Shown here: piece by piece, positions 9,884 to 19,415 of the stretch | Layout of the letters: each line of letters begins with the position of its first letter | Numbering within the stretch: position 1 is the stretch's first letter | NCBI GenBank assembly: GCA_018823835.1 | Contig: JAHJHT010000007.1 | Location: forward strand, 1-64,000 | From: Alphaproteobacteria bacterium | Lineage (GTDB): Bacteria; Pseudomonadota; Alphaproteobacteria; Rhizobiales; Rhizobiaceae | Length of the DNA: 64,000 bases | Direction: 5' to 3' | The notes under the pieces: model-generated | Seen by the model: only the letters and a program-made list of their open reading frames with translations | Database searches by the model: none | Told to the model about the DNA's origin: nothing | Made by a program: the position numbers and the translations under genes

Positions 9884-10225
9884 ATGCCAACGCTCAGCCT
9901 GAGGATCAATCTTGATCCCGCCGGCCGCATCGGGCCGGGAAAGATCGACCTTCTGGAGGAAATCGCCGCCTGCGGCTCGATCTCGGCGGCGGCGCGGACG
10001 ATGAAGATGTCCTACAAGCGCGCTTGGGATCTCGTCGAGGAGATGAACCGCCTGTTCGGCAAGCCGGTGGTGGCGGCGCAGGTCGGCGGCAGGCGGGGCG
10101 GCGGCGCAACGCTGACGCCGGCGGGCCTCGCGGTGGTGCGCCGCTTCAGGGCGATCGAACGGGCGGCGACGTCGGCTGCGGCGCGGCACATGACGGCGCT
10201 GCAGGCCGAGATCGAGGCTGCCTGA
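9884..10225 (+). CDS. Winged-helix ModE N-terminal-domain-like regulator without molybdate-binding domain
   Basis: IGPGKIDLLEEIAACGSISAAARTMKMSYKRAWDLVEEMNRLFGKPVVAAQVGGRRGGGATLTPAG; 113 aa only. Confidence 0.85.
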   Translation: MPTLSLRINLDPAGRIGPGKIDLLEEIAACGSISAAARTMKMSYKRAWDLVEEMNRLFGKPVVAAQVGGRRGGGATLTPAGLAVVRRFRAIERAATSAAARHMTALQAEIEAA

Positions 10226-10334
10226 GGCAGCCGTTGCAGAAAGCCGGGGCTCAACGGCCGTTATTGCCGGACTGGCCCTTGCGCAGCCTTGTGGTAGCGC
10301 TACCTTCGAGGCCTGAATTCGCATGGAGGACCAT

Positions 10335-11225
10335 ATGTCGAAGAGAATCATGTTCACGGGCGGCTCGGGCAAGGCGGGGCGGCACGTCGTGCAGTATCTG
10401 GTCGAGCAGGGGCACCAGGTGCTCAACCTCGACACCAAGCCGCTGGACAACCCCAAGGTGCGAACGCTGATCACCGACATCACCGATAGCGGCCAGGTAT
10501 TCAACGCGCTGACGAGCTACATGGGCCTGCACGAGTTCGACCCGTCGCTGCGCGCACAGCCGGTCGACGCCGTGGTGCATTTCGCGGCCATCCCGCGCAT
10601 CATGATCACGCCCGACAACGAGGTCTTCCGCATCAACGCGATGGGCACCTACAATGTCATCGAGGCGGCGGTTAAGCTCGGCATCAAGAAGATCATCGTC
10701 GCCTCCAGCGAGACGACCTACGGGCTGGTCTTCGCCAACGAGCCGCGTAACCCGACGCATTTTCCCCTCGACGAGGAGTATGACGTCGACCCGATGGACA
10801 GCTACGCCCTGTCGAAGGTGGTCAACGAAAAGACGGCGCGCGCCTTCGCGCTGCGCAGCGGCGCCGACATCTACGCGCTGCGCATCGGCAACGTCATCGA
10901 GCCGCATGAATACGAGGCCTACATTCCGAAATGGCGCGCCGATCCGGAGTTCCGCAAGCGCATCGCCTGGAGCTATATCGACGCGCGCGACCTCGGCCAG
11001 ATCACCGATCTCGCCATCGCCAAGGACGGGCTTGGCTTCCAGATATTCAACGCGGCCAATGACGACACCTCGGCCGACCTGCCGACGCGCGAACTGCTCA
11101 AGAGATTCTACCCGGACGTGCCGGTGAAGGGCGAGCTTGGCGAATACGAGACGCTGTTCTCCAACCGCAAAATCCGGGAAGTGCTGGGCTTCAAGGAAAA
11201 GCACAACTGGCGCAAATACGCCTGA
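10335..11225 (+). CDS. NAD(P)-dependent epimerase/dehydratase (extended SDR)
   Basis: MFTGGSGKAGRHVVQYL, YALSKVVNEK (YxxxK); GGAGG ahead of ATG 10335. Confidence 0.85.
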   Translation: MSKRIMFTGGSGKAGRHVVQYLVEQGHQVLNLDTKPLDNPKVRTLITDITDSGQVFNALTSYMGLHEFDPSLRAQPVDAVVHFAAIPRIMITPDNEVFRINAMGTYNVIEAAVKLGIKKIIVASSETTYGLVFANEPRNPTHFPLDEEYDVDPMDSYALSKVVNEKTARAFALRSGADIYALRIGNVIEPHEYEAYIPKWRADPEFRKRIAWSYIDARDLGQITDLAIAKDGLGFQIFNAANDDTSADLPTRELLKRFYPDVPVKGELGEYETLFSNRKIREVLGFKEKHNWRKYA

Positions 11226-11265
11226 GACCGATACTGGCCGACGGAGACGGAGAACGCGCCGCCGT

Positions 11266-12030
11266 TCAGACGGAGGCCGTCATGCCGCCGTCGACGTAAA
11301 GGACGTGGCCGTTGACGAAGCTTGACGCGTCGGAGGCAAGGAAGACGGCTGCGCCGACAAGCTCGGGCACTTCGCCCCAGCGCCCGGCCGGCGTCCGCTG
11401 ATCGAGCCATGTGTTGAACTTGGCATCTTCCGACAGGGCGGTGTTCAGTTCGGTCCGGAAAAAGCCGGGCGCGATGGCGTTGATCTGCAGGCCGTGCTTG
11501 GCCCAGTCGGCGCACATGCCGCGAGTCAGGTTGCGCACCGCGCCCTTGGTGGCGGAATAGGGCGCGATGGTGGCCCGCGCGAGTTCGCTCATCACGGAAG
11601 CGATGTTGATGATCTTGCCCCTGCCGCGCGGGATCATGCGCTTGGCCACGGCCTTGCCGACATTGAATACGCCGGTGACGTTGGTCTGCAGCAGCAGCTG
11701 CCATTTGTCGTCGGGGAAATCCTCCAGCGGCGCGCGGAACTGAACCCCGGCGTTGCTGATCAGGATGTCGATCGCCCCGATCTCGGCCTCGATTTTTTCG
11801 ACGGCCGACGCGACGGATGCCGCATCGGTAACGTCGAACACGGAGGCATGAACCGCATGGCCTTCAGCGCTCAGCGTGTCGACGGCACGCTCGACCTTCT
11901 CCTGCGTGCGACCATTGAGAACGACCGTCGCGCCGTGCTCGGCCAGGCCGCGCGCCAGGCCAAAGCCGATACCCTGTCCCGAGCCGGTGACCAGAGCCCG
12001 CCGGCCCGCTAGACTGAAGAGGTTGTGCAT
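11266..12030 (-). CDS. SDR family oxidoreductase (gluconate 5-dehydrogenase-like)
   Basis: RRALVTGSGQGIGFGLARGL, ISNAGVQ, APYSATKGAVRNLTRGM, INAIAPGFFRTE. Confidence 0.85.
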   Translation of the reverse strand: MHNLFSLAGRRALVTGSGQGIGFGLARGLAEHGATVVLNGRTQEKVERAVDTLSAEGHAVHASVFDVTDAASVASAVEKIEAEIGAIDILISNAGVQFRAPLEDFPDDKWQLLLQTNVTGVFNVGKAVAKRMIPRGRGKIINIASVMSELARATIAPYSATKGAVRNLTRGMCADWAKHGLQINAIAPGFFRTELNTALSEDAKFNTWLDQRTPAGRWGEVPELVGAAVFLASDASSFVNGHVLYVDGGMTASV

Positions 12031-12038
12031 GGATTGTC

Positions 12039-13037
12039 CTAGTCGTTGAGCCGAAGATTGCGGATGCGGTCGAACAATACCGCAAGGACAATCGCGCCGC
12101 CGATGAAGGTACCCTGCCAGAAGGCATTGATGCCGAGCAGGCCCAGGCTGTTGCGGATGATCTCGATCAGCGCCGCGCCGACCAGCGCGCCGAAGGCGGT
12201 ACCGATGCCGCCGGCGAGGTTGGCGCCACCGATGACCGCCGCGGCGATCACCTGCAGTTCCATGCCGGCGCCGAGATTGGTGGTCACCGCGCCGAGCCAG
12301 CCGGTCTGGATGATGCCGGCAATGCCGGCCGACAGCGCAGAGACCATGTAGACGGCGACCTTGATGGGACGCACCGGTACGCCGGTCAGCGTGGCGGCGT
12401 GCTCGTTGCCGCCGATGGCATAGACATGCCGGCCGAACTTGGTCCAGCGCAGCACGAAGCCGGTGATCAGCGCCAGCAAGACCATGTAGAGAACCGGGTT
12501 GGCGATGCCGAACAGCCAGGCGCCGCCACCGAGCGCCAGCAGCTTTTCGTGGTCTGGCCCGAACTCGAAGACCACCGTGTTGTTGGACGCGACCATCGCC
12601 AGGCTGCGCGCAATGGAGAGCATGCCGAGCGTAACCACAAAGGGCGGAAAACCGAGATAGGCGATCAGGATGCCGTTGAAGGCGCCGACGATCAGCGCCG
12701 TGCCGATCGCGGCCGCGATGCCGATCTCGATCGAGTAGCCGGCATGCATGACGACCGCCAGAATCATCGAACAGAGACAGAGCACCGAGCCGACCGACAG
12801 GTCGATGCCGCCAGTGATGATGACCAACGTCATGCCAAGCGCGACGATGGCGACGAAAGAAACGTTGCGGGTGATGTTGTAGAGGTTTTTCGACGTGGCG
12901 AAGGAGTCGGTCGCAAAGGACAGGTACAAGAAGGCCAGCGCGATGGCGACCAGCACCCAGAATGTCTGGCTGGCGAGCGTCGCAGAAAGCCAGCTCTGCT
13001 GCTTCTGCTCGATCGTCTGGTCAAGCGTGATAGCCAT
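12039..13037 (-). CDS. Sugar ABC transporter permease (RbsC/FrcC-like)
   Basis: Polytopic; GMTLVIITGGIDLSVGSVL, YAIGGNEHAATLTGVPV, GGANLAGGIGTAFGALVGA. Confidence 0.92.
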   Translation of the reverse strand: MAITLDQTIEQKQQSWLSATLASQTFWVLVAIALAFLYLSFATDSFATSKNLYNITRNVSFVAIVALGMTLVIITGGIDLSVGSVLCLCSMILAVVMHAGYSIEIGIAAAIGTALIVGAFNGILIAYLGFPPFVVTLGMLSIARSLAMVASNNTVVFEFGPDHEKLLALGGGAWLFGIANPVLYMVLLALITGFVLRWTKFGRHVYAIGGNEHAATLTGVPVRPIKVAVYMVSALSAGIAGIIQTGWLGAVTTNLGAGMELQVIAAAVIGGANLAGGIGTAFGALVGAALIEIIRNSLGLLGINAFWQGTFIGGAIVLAVLFDRIRNLRLND

Positions 13038-13066
13038 TATCGCCCCTTGTCTTTTTTCCGGCCGCC

Positions 13067-13807
13067 TCAGACCCGCTCGATCGCCCCGGTGATGAGCCCG
13101 GTGACTTCCTCGGGCGAGCTGTCGGCGATCTGTTTATCCGCAACCTTCTGGCCCCGCCGCATGACGATGACACGATCGGCCACCGTGAAGACGTCGGGCA
13201 TACGATGACTGATCAGGACGATGGCGATGCCCTTGTCGCGCAACAGGCGTATAAGGTTGAGCACCTCGGCAACCTGCCTGACCGAGATGGCGGCGGTCGG
13301 CTCGTCCATCAGAACGATCTTGGCGTCCGACAGCCTCGTGCGCGCAATGGCGACGGCCTGTCGCTGGCCACCCGACATCTGCTTCACCAGGTCGCGCGGG
13401 CGCGTTTCCGACTTCAGCTCGGCAAAGATCTCGCCGGCGCGGCGGTACATCGTGGCGTAGTCTAGGATGCCGAAGGGGCCGAAGCCGCGTCGCAGCTCAC
13501 GGCCGAGAAAGACATTGGCGGCCGCCGTCAGGTTGTCGCAGAGCGCGAGGTCCTGGTGGACGATCTCGATGCCGTGCCGGCGCGCCTCGACAGGACGGTG
13601 CAGCACGATCTCGGCGTCGTCCATCTTCAGCTTGCCGGCGCTCGGCCGGAAATTGCCGGCTATCATCTTGACCAGGGTGGACTTACCGGCGCCGTTGTCG
13701 CCCATGAGGCCCACGACCTCGCCGGGCTCCAGGGCAAACGACACGTCGTTGACCGCCTGGATGGCGCCGAAATGCTTCGAAATGTTGACGAGTTCCAAGA
13801 CTGCCAC
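13067..13807 (-). CDS. Sugar ABC transporter ATP-binding protein (single NBD), GTG start
   Basis: LELVNISKHFGAIQAVNDVSF, GDNGAGKSTLVKM, MSGGQRQAVAIART, VLMDEPTAA. The annotated ORF start (13939) lies in non-conserved sequence. Confidence 0.88.
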   Translation of the reverse strand: MAVLELVNISKHFGAIQAVNDVSFALEPGEVVGLMGDNGAGKSTLVKMIAGNFRPSAGKLKMDDAEIVLHRPVEARRHGIEIVHQDLALCDNLTAAANVFLGRELRRGFGPFGILDYATMYRRAGEIFAELKSETRPRDLVKQMSGGQRQAVAIARTRLSDAKIVLMDEPTAAISVRQVAEVLNLIRLLRDKGIAIVLISHRMPDVFTVADRVIVMRRGQKVADKQIADSSPEEVTGLITGAIERV

Positions 13808-13950
13808 GCGCTCTTGTTCCTCCCGTTTCCGCGCCGGACAATGGCTCGTGCCTGTGCCGTGTCGCGGTGTCGTCCGGCCCGTTTCCTCCCGGCCGGCGAT
13901 CCCGGCATTTAGGCCAACCACAGCGGAGGCGTCAATCATGCGTCAGTCTA

Positions 13951-13981
13951 TTTGTCTCTTTTGTATGATAAATAGGACAAA
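13951..13981. promoter_or_regulatory. Candidate GntR-type operator (nested dyad)
   Basis: TTTGTCtctTTTGTATGATAAAtaGGACAAA; outer TTTGTC/GACAAA and inner TTT/AAA pairs share one centre (13966); divergent intergenic region. Confidence 0.5.
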
Positions 13982-14248
13982 CGCGTTGACGCGCCCCACC
14001 CGGCGCTATTAGCTGCTCACCCGGAGGAAGGTAATGCCGGATTTCGCGATGCAGTTTCCCGACAGCCGCCGCAGACTCGCAGGGTGCGTCGCACCGGGAA
14101 AAGCTGTCTCGCGCCGGCAATTCCGGCTTGCGGCTGACCCGGCAGGGCTGCAGCGAAGCCAGCGGCGCAGGCCATGCGTCGACTTCCGCCGCGTATCGAC
14201 TAAGTGGCGGCCACGCTCCTGTGGCCGTTTGTTGCAAGGGAGGAATGC

Positions 14249-15238
14249 ATGAGGAAACTACCTTTACTGCTTGCCGCGGCTGCTCTGGCGCTTGGCGCCG
14301 GCCCTGCCCTGGCGAAGAAACAGCTGGTCATCGTCGTAAAGGGTCTCGACAACCCCTTCTTCGAAGCGATCAACCAGGGCTGCCAGAAGTGGAATTCCGA
14401 GAACGCCAGTTCCGAATATGAGTGCTTCTACACCGGTCCGGCCTCGACGTCGGATGAAGCCGGCGAAGCGCAGATCGTGCAGGACATGCTCGGCAAGGCC
14501 GATACCGCCGCAATGGCAATCTCGCCGTCCAACGCCAAGCTGATCGCGCAGACCATCAAGACATCCGGCGCGACGGTGCCGATCATGACGGTGGACGCCG
14601 ACCTTGCCCAGGAAGACGCGGCGCTGCGCAAGACCTACCTCGGAACCGACAACTACCTGATGGGCAAGCGCATCGGCGATTACATGAAGGAAGCGCTGCC
14701 AGCCGGCGGCAAGGTCTGCTCCATCCAGGGCAACCCGGGTGCCGACAACATCCTGCGCCGCGCGCAGGGCTGGCGCGATTCGCTGTCGGGCCAGGACGGC
14801 CTGGCCGAACTGAAGGGCGAAGGCGGCTGGACCGAAGTTGCGGGCTGCCCGGTCTTCACCAATGACGACGGCGCCAAGGGCGTCCAGGCGATGACCGACA
14901 TCATGGCCGCAAATCCCGACCTCGTCGGCTTCGGCATCATGGGCGGCTGGCCGCTGTTCGGCGCGCCGCAGCCCTACCGCGACCTGTTCAGGCCGATCGC
15001 CGACAAGATCGCCGCCAACGAGTTCGTGATCGGCGCCGCCGACACGATCGGCGATGAAGTCGCGATTGCCGGCGAGGGCCTGGTCACGGCGCTGGTTGGT
15101 CAGCGGCCCTTCGAGATGGGCTACCTGGCGCCCGGCGTCATGATCGACCTGATCGAAGGCAAGCCGGTCGACGATCCGGTCTTCACCGGCCTCGACGAGT
15201 GCACCAAGGATACGGTCGACACCTGCATCCAGAAATAG
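14249..15238 (+). CDS. Sugar ABC transporter substrate-binding protein (RbsB-like)
   Basis: Signal peptide MRKLPLLLAAAALALGAGPALA then KKQLVIVVKGLDNPFFEAINQGCQKW; divergent from the ATPase/permease genes. Confidence 0.9.
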   Translation: MRKLPLLLAAAALALGAGPALAKKQLVIVVKGLDNPFFEAINQGCQKWNSENASSEYECFYTGPASTSDEAGEAQIVQDMLGKADTAAMAISPSNAKLIAQTIKTSGATVPIMTVDADLAQEDAALRKTYLGTDNYLMGKRIGDYMKEALPAGGKVCSIQGNPGADNILRRAQGWRDSLSGQDGLAELKGEGGWTEVAGCPVFTNDDGAKGVQAMTDIMAANPDLVGFGIMGGWPLFGAPQPYRDLFRPIADKIAANEFVIGAADTIGDEVAIAGEGLVTALVGQRPFEMGYLAPGVMIDLIEGKPVDDPVFTGLDECTKDTVDTCIQK

Positions 15239-15327
15239 CTATGCTTCCCCGGCGCGTCGTTTCGGCGCGCCGGGGGCATTCCTGCCGGATATTGGTCGTG
15301 CGGCAGGCACAGGAGACTTCACGACAC

Positions 15328-16104
15328 ATGCGGGGCGGCAAGGCAAAGCGATCCTCGACGGCAGCCGGTTCGCAGGGCAGCCTCGACCGAGGCAAGAGCA
15401 CCGGCAATGCGCTGATCGGCGGCAGCAGCGTGCATGCCTCGCTGGCCAACGAGATCGGCCTGAGGATCGTGCGCGGCGACTATCCGCCCGGAACCATCCT
15501 GCCCAACGAAGCGAAATGGTCCGAGACCTTCAACGTCAGCCGCTCGGCGGTGCGCGAGGCGATCAAGATGCTGATGGCCAAGAGCCTGCTGGCCTCGCGG
15601 CCGAAGATCGGCAGCTGGGTCGAGCCACGCGAACGCTGGAACCTGCTCGATCGCGATGTGCTTGGCTGGTACGCCATGGCGCCGGATCGCGAGGCCTTCC
15701 TGCGCACGGTTCAGGAGTTCCGCCACATCATTGAGCCCGAGGCCACCGCCCTGGCGGCCGTACGCCGGACAGACGAGCAGATGGAGGAAATCAGCGCCGC
15801 CTGCCGCGAGATGGGCGAGGCCACCTCGCTGTCGAGCCGCACCCAGGCTGACACGCGCTTTCATCTGGCCATCCTGCGGGCATCGGGCAACGACCTGCTG
15901 GTGCCGCTCGGCGTGCTGATCGAATCGGCACTCAACAATCTCTTCGTCTTCGTGACGCGCGAACTCAATGACGTGCAGAGTGCCCAGATCCTGCACGAGG
16001 CGATCGAGAAGGCGATCCGGCTGCGCCGTCCGGACGCTGCGCGGCGCGCGGTGCGCAAGCTGCTTGCCAATACCGACGAGGTCATCATCGGCAACCGCCG
16101 CTAG
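15328..16104 (+). CDS. GntR family (FCD domain) transcriptional regulator
   Basis: IVRGDYPPGTILPNEAKWSETFNVSRSAVREAIKML wHTH; DTRFHLAILRASGN FCD metal-site region. Confidence 0.92.
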   Translation: MRGGKAKRSSTAAGSQGSLDRGKSTGNALIGGSSVHASLANEIGLRIVRGDYPPGTILPNEAKWSETFNVSRSAVREAIKMLMAKSLLASRPKIGSWVEPRERWNLLDRDVLGWYAMAPDREAFLRTVQEFRHIIEPEATALAAVRRTDEQMEEISAACREMGEATSLSSRTQADTRFHLAILRASGNDLLVPLGVLIESALNNLFVFVTRELNDVQSAQILHEAIEKAIRLRRPDAARRAVRKLLANTDEVIIGNRR

Positions 16105-16241
16105 GCGTCGCCGGTTCTGTCGCCAGCAGTTCGGGGCCCGGTGGTCCGGCCGTTCAAAAACCCATGGCTTCTTGCTCGCGGCGGCTTTTCTCGCCGCGCC
16201 TGTCCGTCTATCACTTCATTCGCAACAGCCAAGGCAGGCGA

Positions 16242-17159
16242 ATGACAAAGAGGCACCGCGCATTCCTCGATCCGGCCCTGATCGCGCGCCTCAGGCGGAC
16301 GTCGCGGCGGTTCAGCTCGATGAAGCACGACCTGAGAGCCCGCCTGCAGGCGATGCAACTGGCCAATCTGGAGCCTGACGACCGGCCGAGGGTCGAAAGC
16401 AGCGGCCGCGAGATCACGGTCGCTTCCTACAACATTCACAAATGCGTCGGGACGGATGGCCGCTTCGATCCGGCACGCATCGCCCATGTCATTGCCGAGC
16501 TCGATGCCGACGTGGTCGCCATCCAGGAAGCCGACCAGCGTTTCGGCCGCCGCCGCGGCCTCCTCGACCTCCAGGCGCTGGAAGGGATGACGGGGCTGAC
16601 GCTGGTGCCAACCTCGGAGAAGCCGGACGGACACGGCTGGCACGGCAACGCGCTCCTGCTGAAGACCGGCGCGGTGCAGGACATGCGCCGGCTGGCGTTG
16701 CCGGGAGCCGAGCCGCGCGGCGCGCTGCTCGTGGATCTCGACCTGCCGACCGGGCCGCTCAGGATGGTCGCCGCCCATCTCGGCCTTCTGAGGCGCAGCC
16801 GGCGCTGGCAGATCCACTCGATCCTCAACGCCATCCAGGACGGCCCGTCCGTGCCGGTTCTGCTGATGGGCGACTTCAACGAATGGCGGCCGGGCAACCG
16901 CTCATCCCTGCTGGCGCTGCGCCCGGTGTTCGGCCCGCTGTCGCACGAGCATTTCAGCTTCCCGTCCTATTTCCCGGTCATCGCGCTCGACCGGGTAATC
17001 GGATCGCCGGGTCTGGTGACCAAGCTCGAGGTGCACAATTCGCCGCTCGCCCGGGTCGCCTCGGACCACCTGCCGATGAAGGCGCGCATCGATATTCCCG
17101 CCGCGCTGAACGAACTGCTGCGGCAGGCCGACGACACCACGCCCGAGGGACAAGGCTGA
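16242..17159 (+). CDS. Endonuclease/exonuclease/phosphatase family protein
   Basis: ITVASYNIHKCVGTDGRFDP, DVVAIQEAD, LLMGDFNEW, VASDHLPMKARI. Confidence 0.88.
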   Translation: MTKRHRAFLDPALIARLRRTSRRFSSMKHDLRARLQAMQLANLEPDDRPRVESSGREITVASYNIHKCVGTDGRFDPARIAHVIAELDADVVAIQEADQRFGRRRGLLDLQALEGMTGLTLVPTSEKPDGHGWHGNALLLKTGAVQDMRRLALPGAEPRGALLVDLDLPTGPLRMVAAHLGLLRRSRRWQIHSILNAIQDGPSVPVLLMGDFNEWRPGNRSSLLALRPVFGPLSHEHFSFPSYFPVIALDRVIGSPGLVTKLEVHNSPLARVASDHLPMKARIDIPAALNELLRQADDTTPEGQG

Positions 17160-17264
17160 CGCCATCCGGGCGGCCGGATGCGCGCCGTTTTGCCGCGACG
17201 GCGTTGCGCTGGACTGCCAGACAGGCGATTGTGCCGGCATCGAGAGACAGGAGACTTTTCAGGC

Positions 17265-18431
17265 ATGGCCGAGACATTCGTGATCGCGCAGGGTGGTGGC
17301 CCGACGGCGGTGATCAACCAGACGATGGTGGGCGCGACACTGGAGGTGCTGCGCCGTCATCCGGGGGCTCGGGTGCTCGGCGCGAGGCATGGCGTGCGCG
17401 GCGTACGCGACGGCGACTATGTCGTGCTGTCGGACGTGCCGGAGGCGCAGCTCAGGCTGATCGCCGGAACGCCGAGCGCGGCGCTGGGCTCGACGCGCGA
17501 CAAGCCGGACGCTGCCTATTGCGACAAGGTGCTCGAGGGCCTGAAAAAGGTCTCAGCCGACGCCTTCATCTATATCGGCGGCAACGACACGTCGGGCACG
17601 CAGCAGATCCTCACCGACGCCTCGGGCGGCTCGATCGCCTTCGTGCATGCGCCCAAGACCATCGACAATGACCTGATGGAGAACGACCACACGCCGGGCT
17701 TCATCTCGGCGGCCGAGTTCGTCGCCGGGGCCTTCCTGTCGGTCGATCTGGATTTCCGCGCGCTGCCCGGCGTCTATGTCGCGATCGTCATGGGCCGGCA
17801 TGCCGGCTTCCTGACCGCCGCCTCGGCGGCCTGGCGGCTCGACGAGGACAGCGGACCGCACCTGATCTACGTGCCCGAGCGGGCCTTCTCGGTGCCGCGC
17901 TTCATCGACGACGTGCGCGCAAAGCTCGCGCGCCACAAACGCTGCATCGTCGCCGTTTCCGAAGGCGTGTCCACCGAGGACGGGCGTTCGCTGGTCGAGA
18001 CCATCGTGCCCGAGGAGCGGCTGGAGCGCGATGCGCACGGCAATCTCAAGCTGTCGGGCGGCGACCTCGGCCTCGCCTTCGAGCATGCGCTGCGCGACGG
18101 GCTGCCCGGCCAGCGGGCGCGGGTCGATGCACTCGGCTACATGCCGCGCGGCTCGATCGCGGCGATCAGCAAGGTCGACCAGCAGGAAGCCTTCGACGCC
18201 GGCGTCCATGCTGTCGAGGCGGCGGCCCAGGGCGGCGGCTCGGTAGCCTTGCAGTTCGATGGCGAGAAGACGGTGCTGAAGATCGTGCCGCTGTCGAGCG
18301 TCGCAGCCAAGACGCGCCATATGCCGGACGATTATCTCGATGTGTCGGGAACCTCCCTGTCGGAAAAAGGCATGGCCTACATGAAGCGGCTGGTGCCGAA
18401 GAAGTACGACGTCGGCAAGCCCTTCGTCTGA
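17265..18431 (+). CDS. PPi-dependent-type 6-phosphofructokinase
   Basis: AQGGGPTAVINQTMVG, YIGGNDTSGTQ, HAPKTIDNDL, MGRHAGFL: PFK fold with a non-ATP-type GGNDTS loop. Confidence 0.85.
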   Translation: MAETFVIAQGGGPTAVINQTMVGATLEVLRRHPGARVLGARHGVRGVRDGDYVVLSDVPEAQLRLIAGTPSAALGSTRDKPDAAYCDKVLEGLKKVSADAFIYIGGNDTSGTQQILTDASGGSIAFVHAPKTIDNDLMENDHTPGFISAAEFVAGAFLSVDLDFRALPGVYVAIVMGRHAGFLTAASAAWRLDEDSGPHLIYVPERAFSVPRFIDDVRAKLARHKRCIVAVSEGVSTEDGRSLVETIVPEERLERDAHGNLKLSGGDLGLAFEHALRDGLPGQRARVDALGYMPRGSIAAISKVDQQEAFDAGVHAVEAAAQGGGSVALQFDGEKTVLKIVPLSSVAAKTRHMPDDYLDVSGTSLSEKGMAYMKRLVPKKYDVGKPFV

Positions 18432-18455
18432 GCCCGGGACGTTCGACGCACGCTG

Positions 18456-19295
18456 ATGGATCAGACCACACCCTCCCGCATCGAACCCGGCCCGGCGGAT
18501 GGCGGTACGGGCTGGCGGCACTGGCTCTATGTGAACCTGCACACCCAAGCATGGCCCGGGTCAGGCCTGTCGCCTCTCAACAAGGCGATTGCCGTGATCA
18601 TCGTCGTCGCCGTGGTGATGGCGATCGTGCAGAGCGAGCCGACCGTGCTGCGCGGGCGCGAGGACCTGTTCCGCGCCGCCGAGATGGTGCTGGCGGTGAT
18701 CTTTCTCGCCGAATATGCCGGGCGGGTCTGGACAATTGCCGAGAACCCGGCCTTTGGAGAGGGCTGGCGCGGCCGGCTGCGCTACATGCGCAGCTTCACC
18801 GCCATCATCGACGTCATCGTGCTCGCCAGCCTGTTCATCACGCTGATGGGTGCGGAGGGCACGATCCTGCGACTGTTCCGGCTGGTGCGCATCGTCATGC
18901 TGGCCAAGCTCGGGCGCTATTCGACGGCGATGCTGGCCATCGCCCAGGCGGTGCGCGACCGGCGTTACGAGCTGCTGATGAGCCTCGCCGTAGCGGGCAT
19001 GCTGCTGCTGGTTTCCTCGACGCTGCTCTTCCTCGTCGAGGGGGCGGGCCAGCCGGAGGCCTTCGGCAGCATCCCGCGCGCCATGTGGTGGTCGGTCGCG
19101 ACACTGACCACGGTCGGCTATGGCGACGCCGTTCCGCTCACCATCCTTGGCAAGCTGCTCGCCGGGCTCACTGCGATCACGGGGATCGGCCTGATCGCCA
19201 TGCCGACCGGCATCCTGGCCTCCGCCTTCAGCAACGCGCTGCAGGAGCAGCGCGAGGCACGCGAGAAGGAAATCGTCGACAGCGAGCCCAGCTGA
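18456..19295 (+). CDS. Voltage-gated K+ channel family protein
   Basis: Six-TM layout, S4-like LRLFRLVRIVMLAKLGRY, selectivity filter TTVGYGDAVP. Confidence 0.9.
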   Translation: MDQTTPSRIEPGPADGGTGWRHWLYVNLHTQAWPGSGLSPLNKAIAVIIVVAVVMAIVQSEPTVLRGREDLFRAAEMVLAVIFLAEYAGRVWTIAENPAFGEGWRGRLRYMRSFTAIIDVIVLASLFITLMGAEGTILRLFRLVRIVMLAKLGRYSTAMLAIAQAVRDRRYELLMSLAVAGMLLLVSSTLLFLVEGAGQPEAFGSIPRAMWWSVATLTTVGYGDAVPLTILGKLLAGLTAITGIGLIAMPTGILASAFSNALQEQREAREKEIVDSEPS

Positions 19296-19415
19296 CGCTG
19301 CCTGAGCCATCGGAAGCGCAGCGCTGGCTGGATGACAGGGATGGGCGCGGACGCATATCGCTCGCGCAAGACAGTCGATAGAATGATGCGGTGTTCGCAC
19401 CGAAGAGGGGATCCA

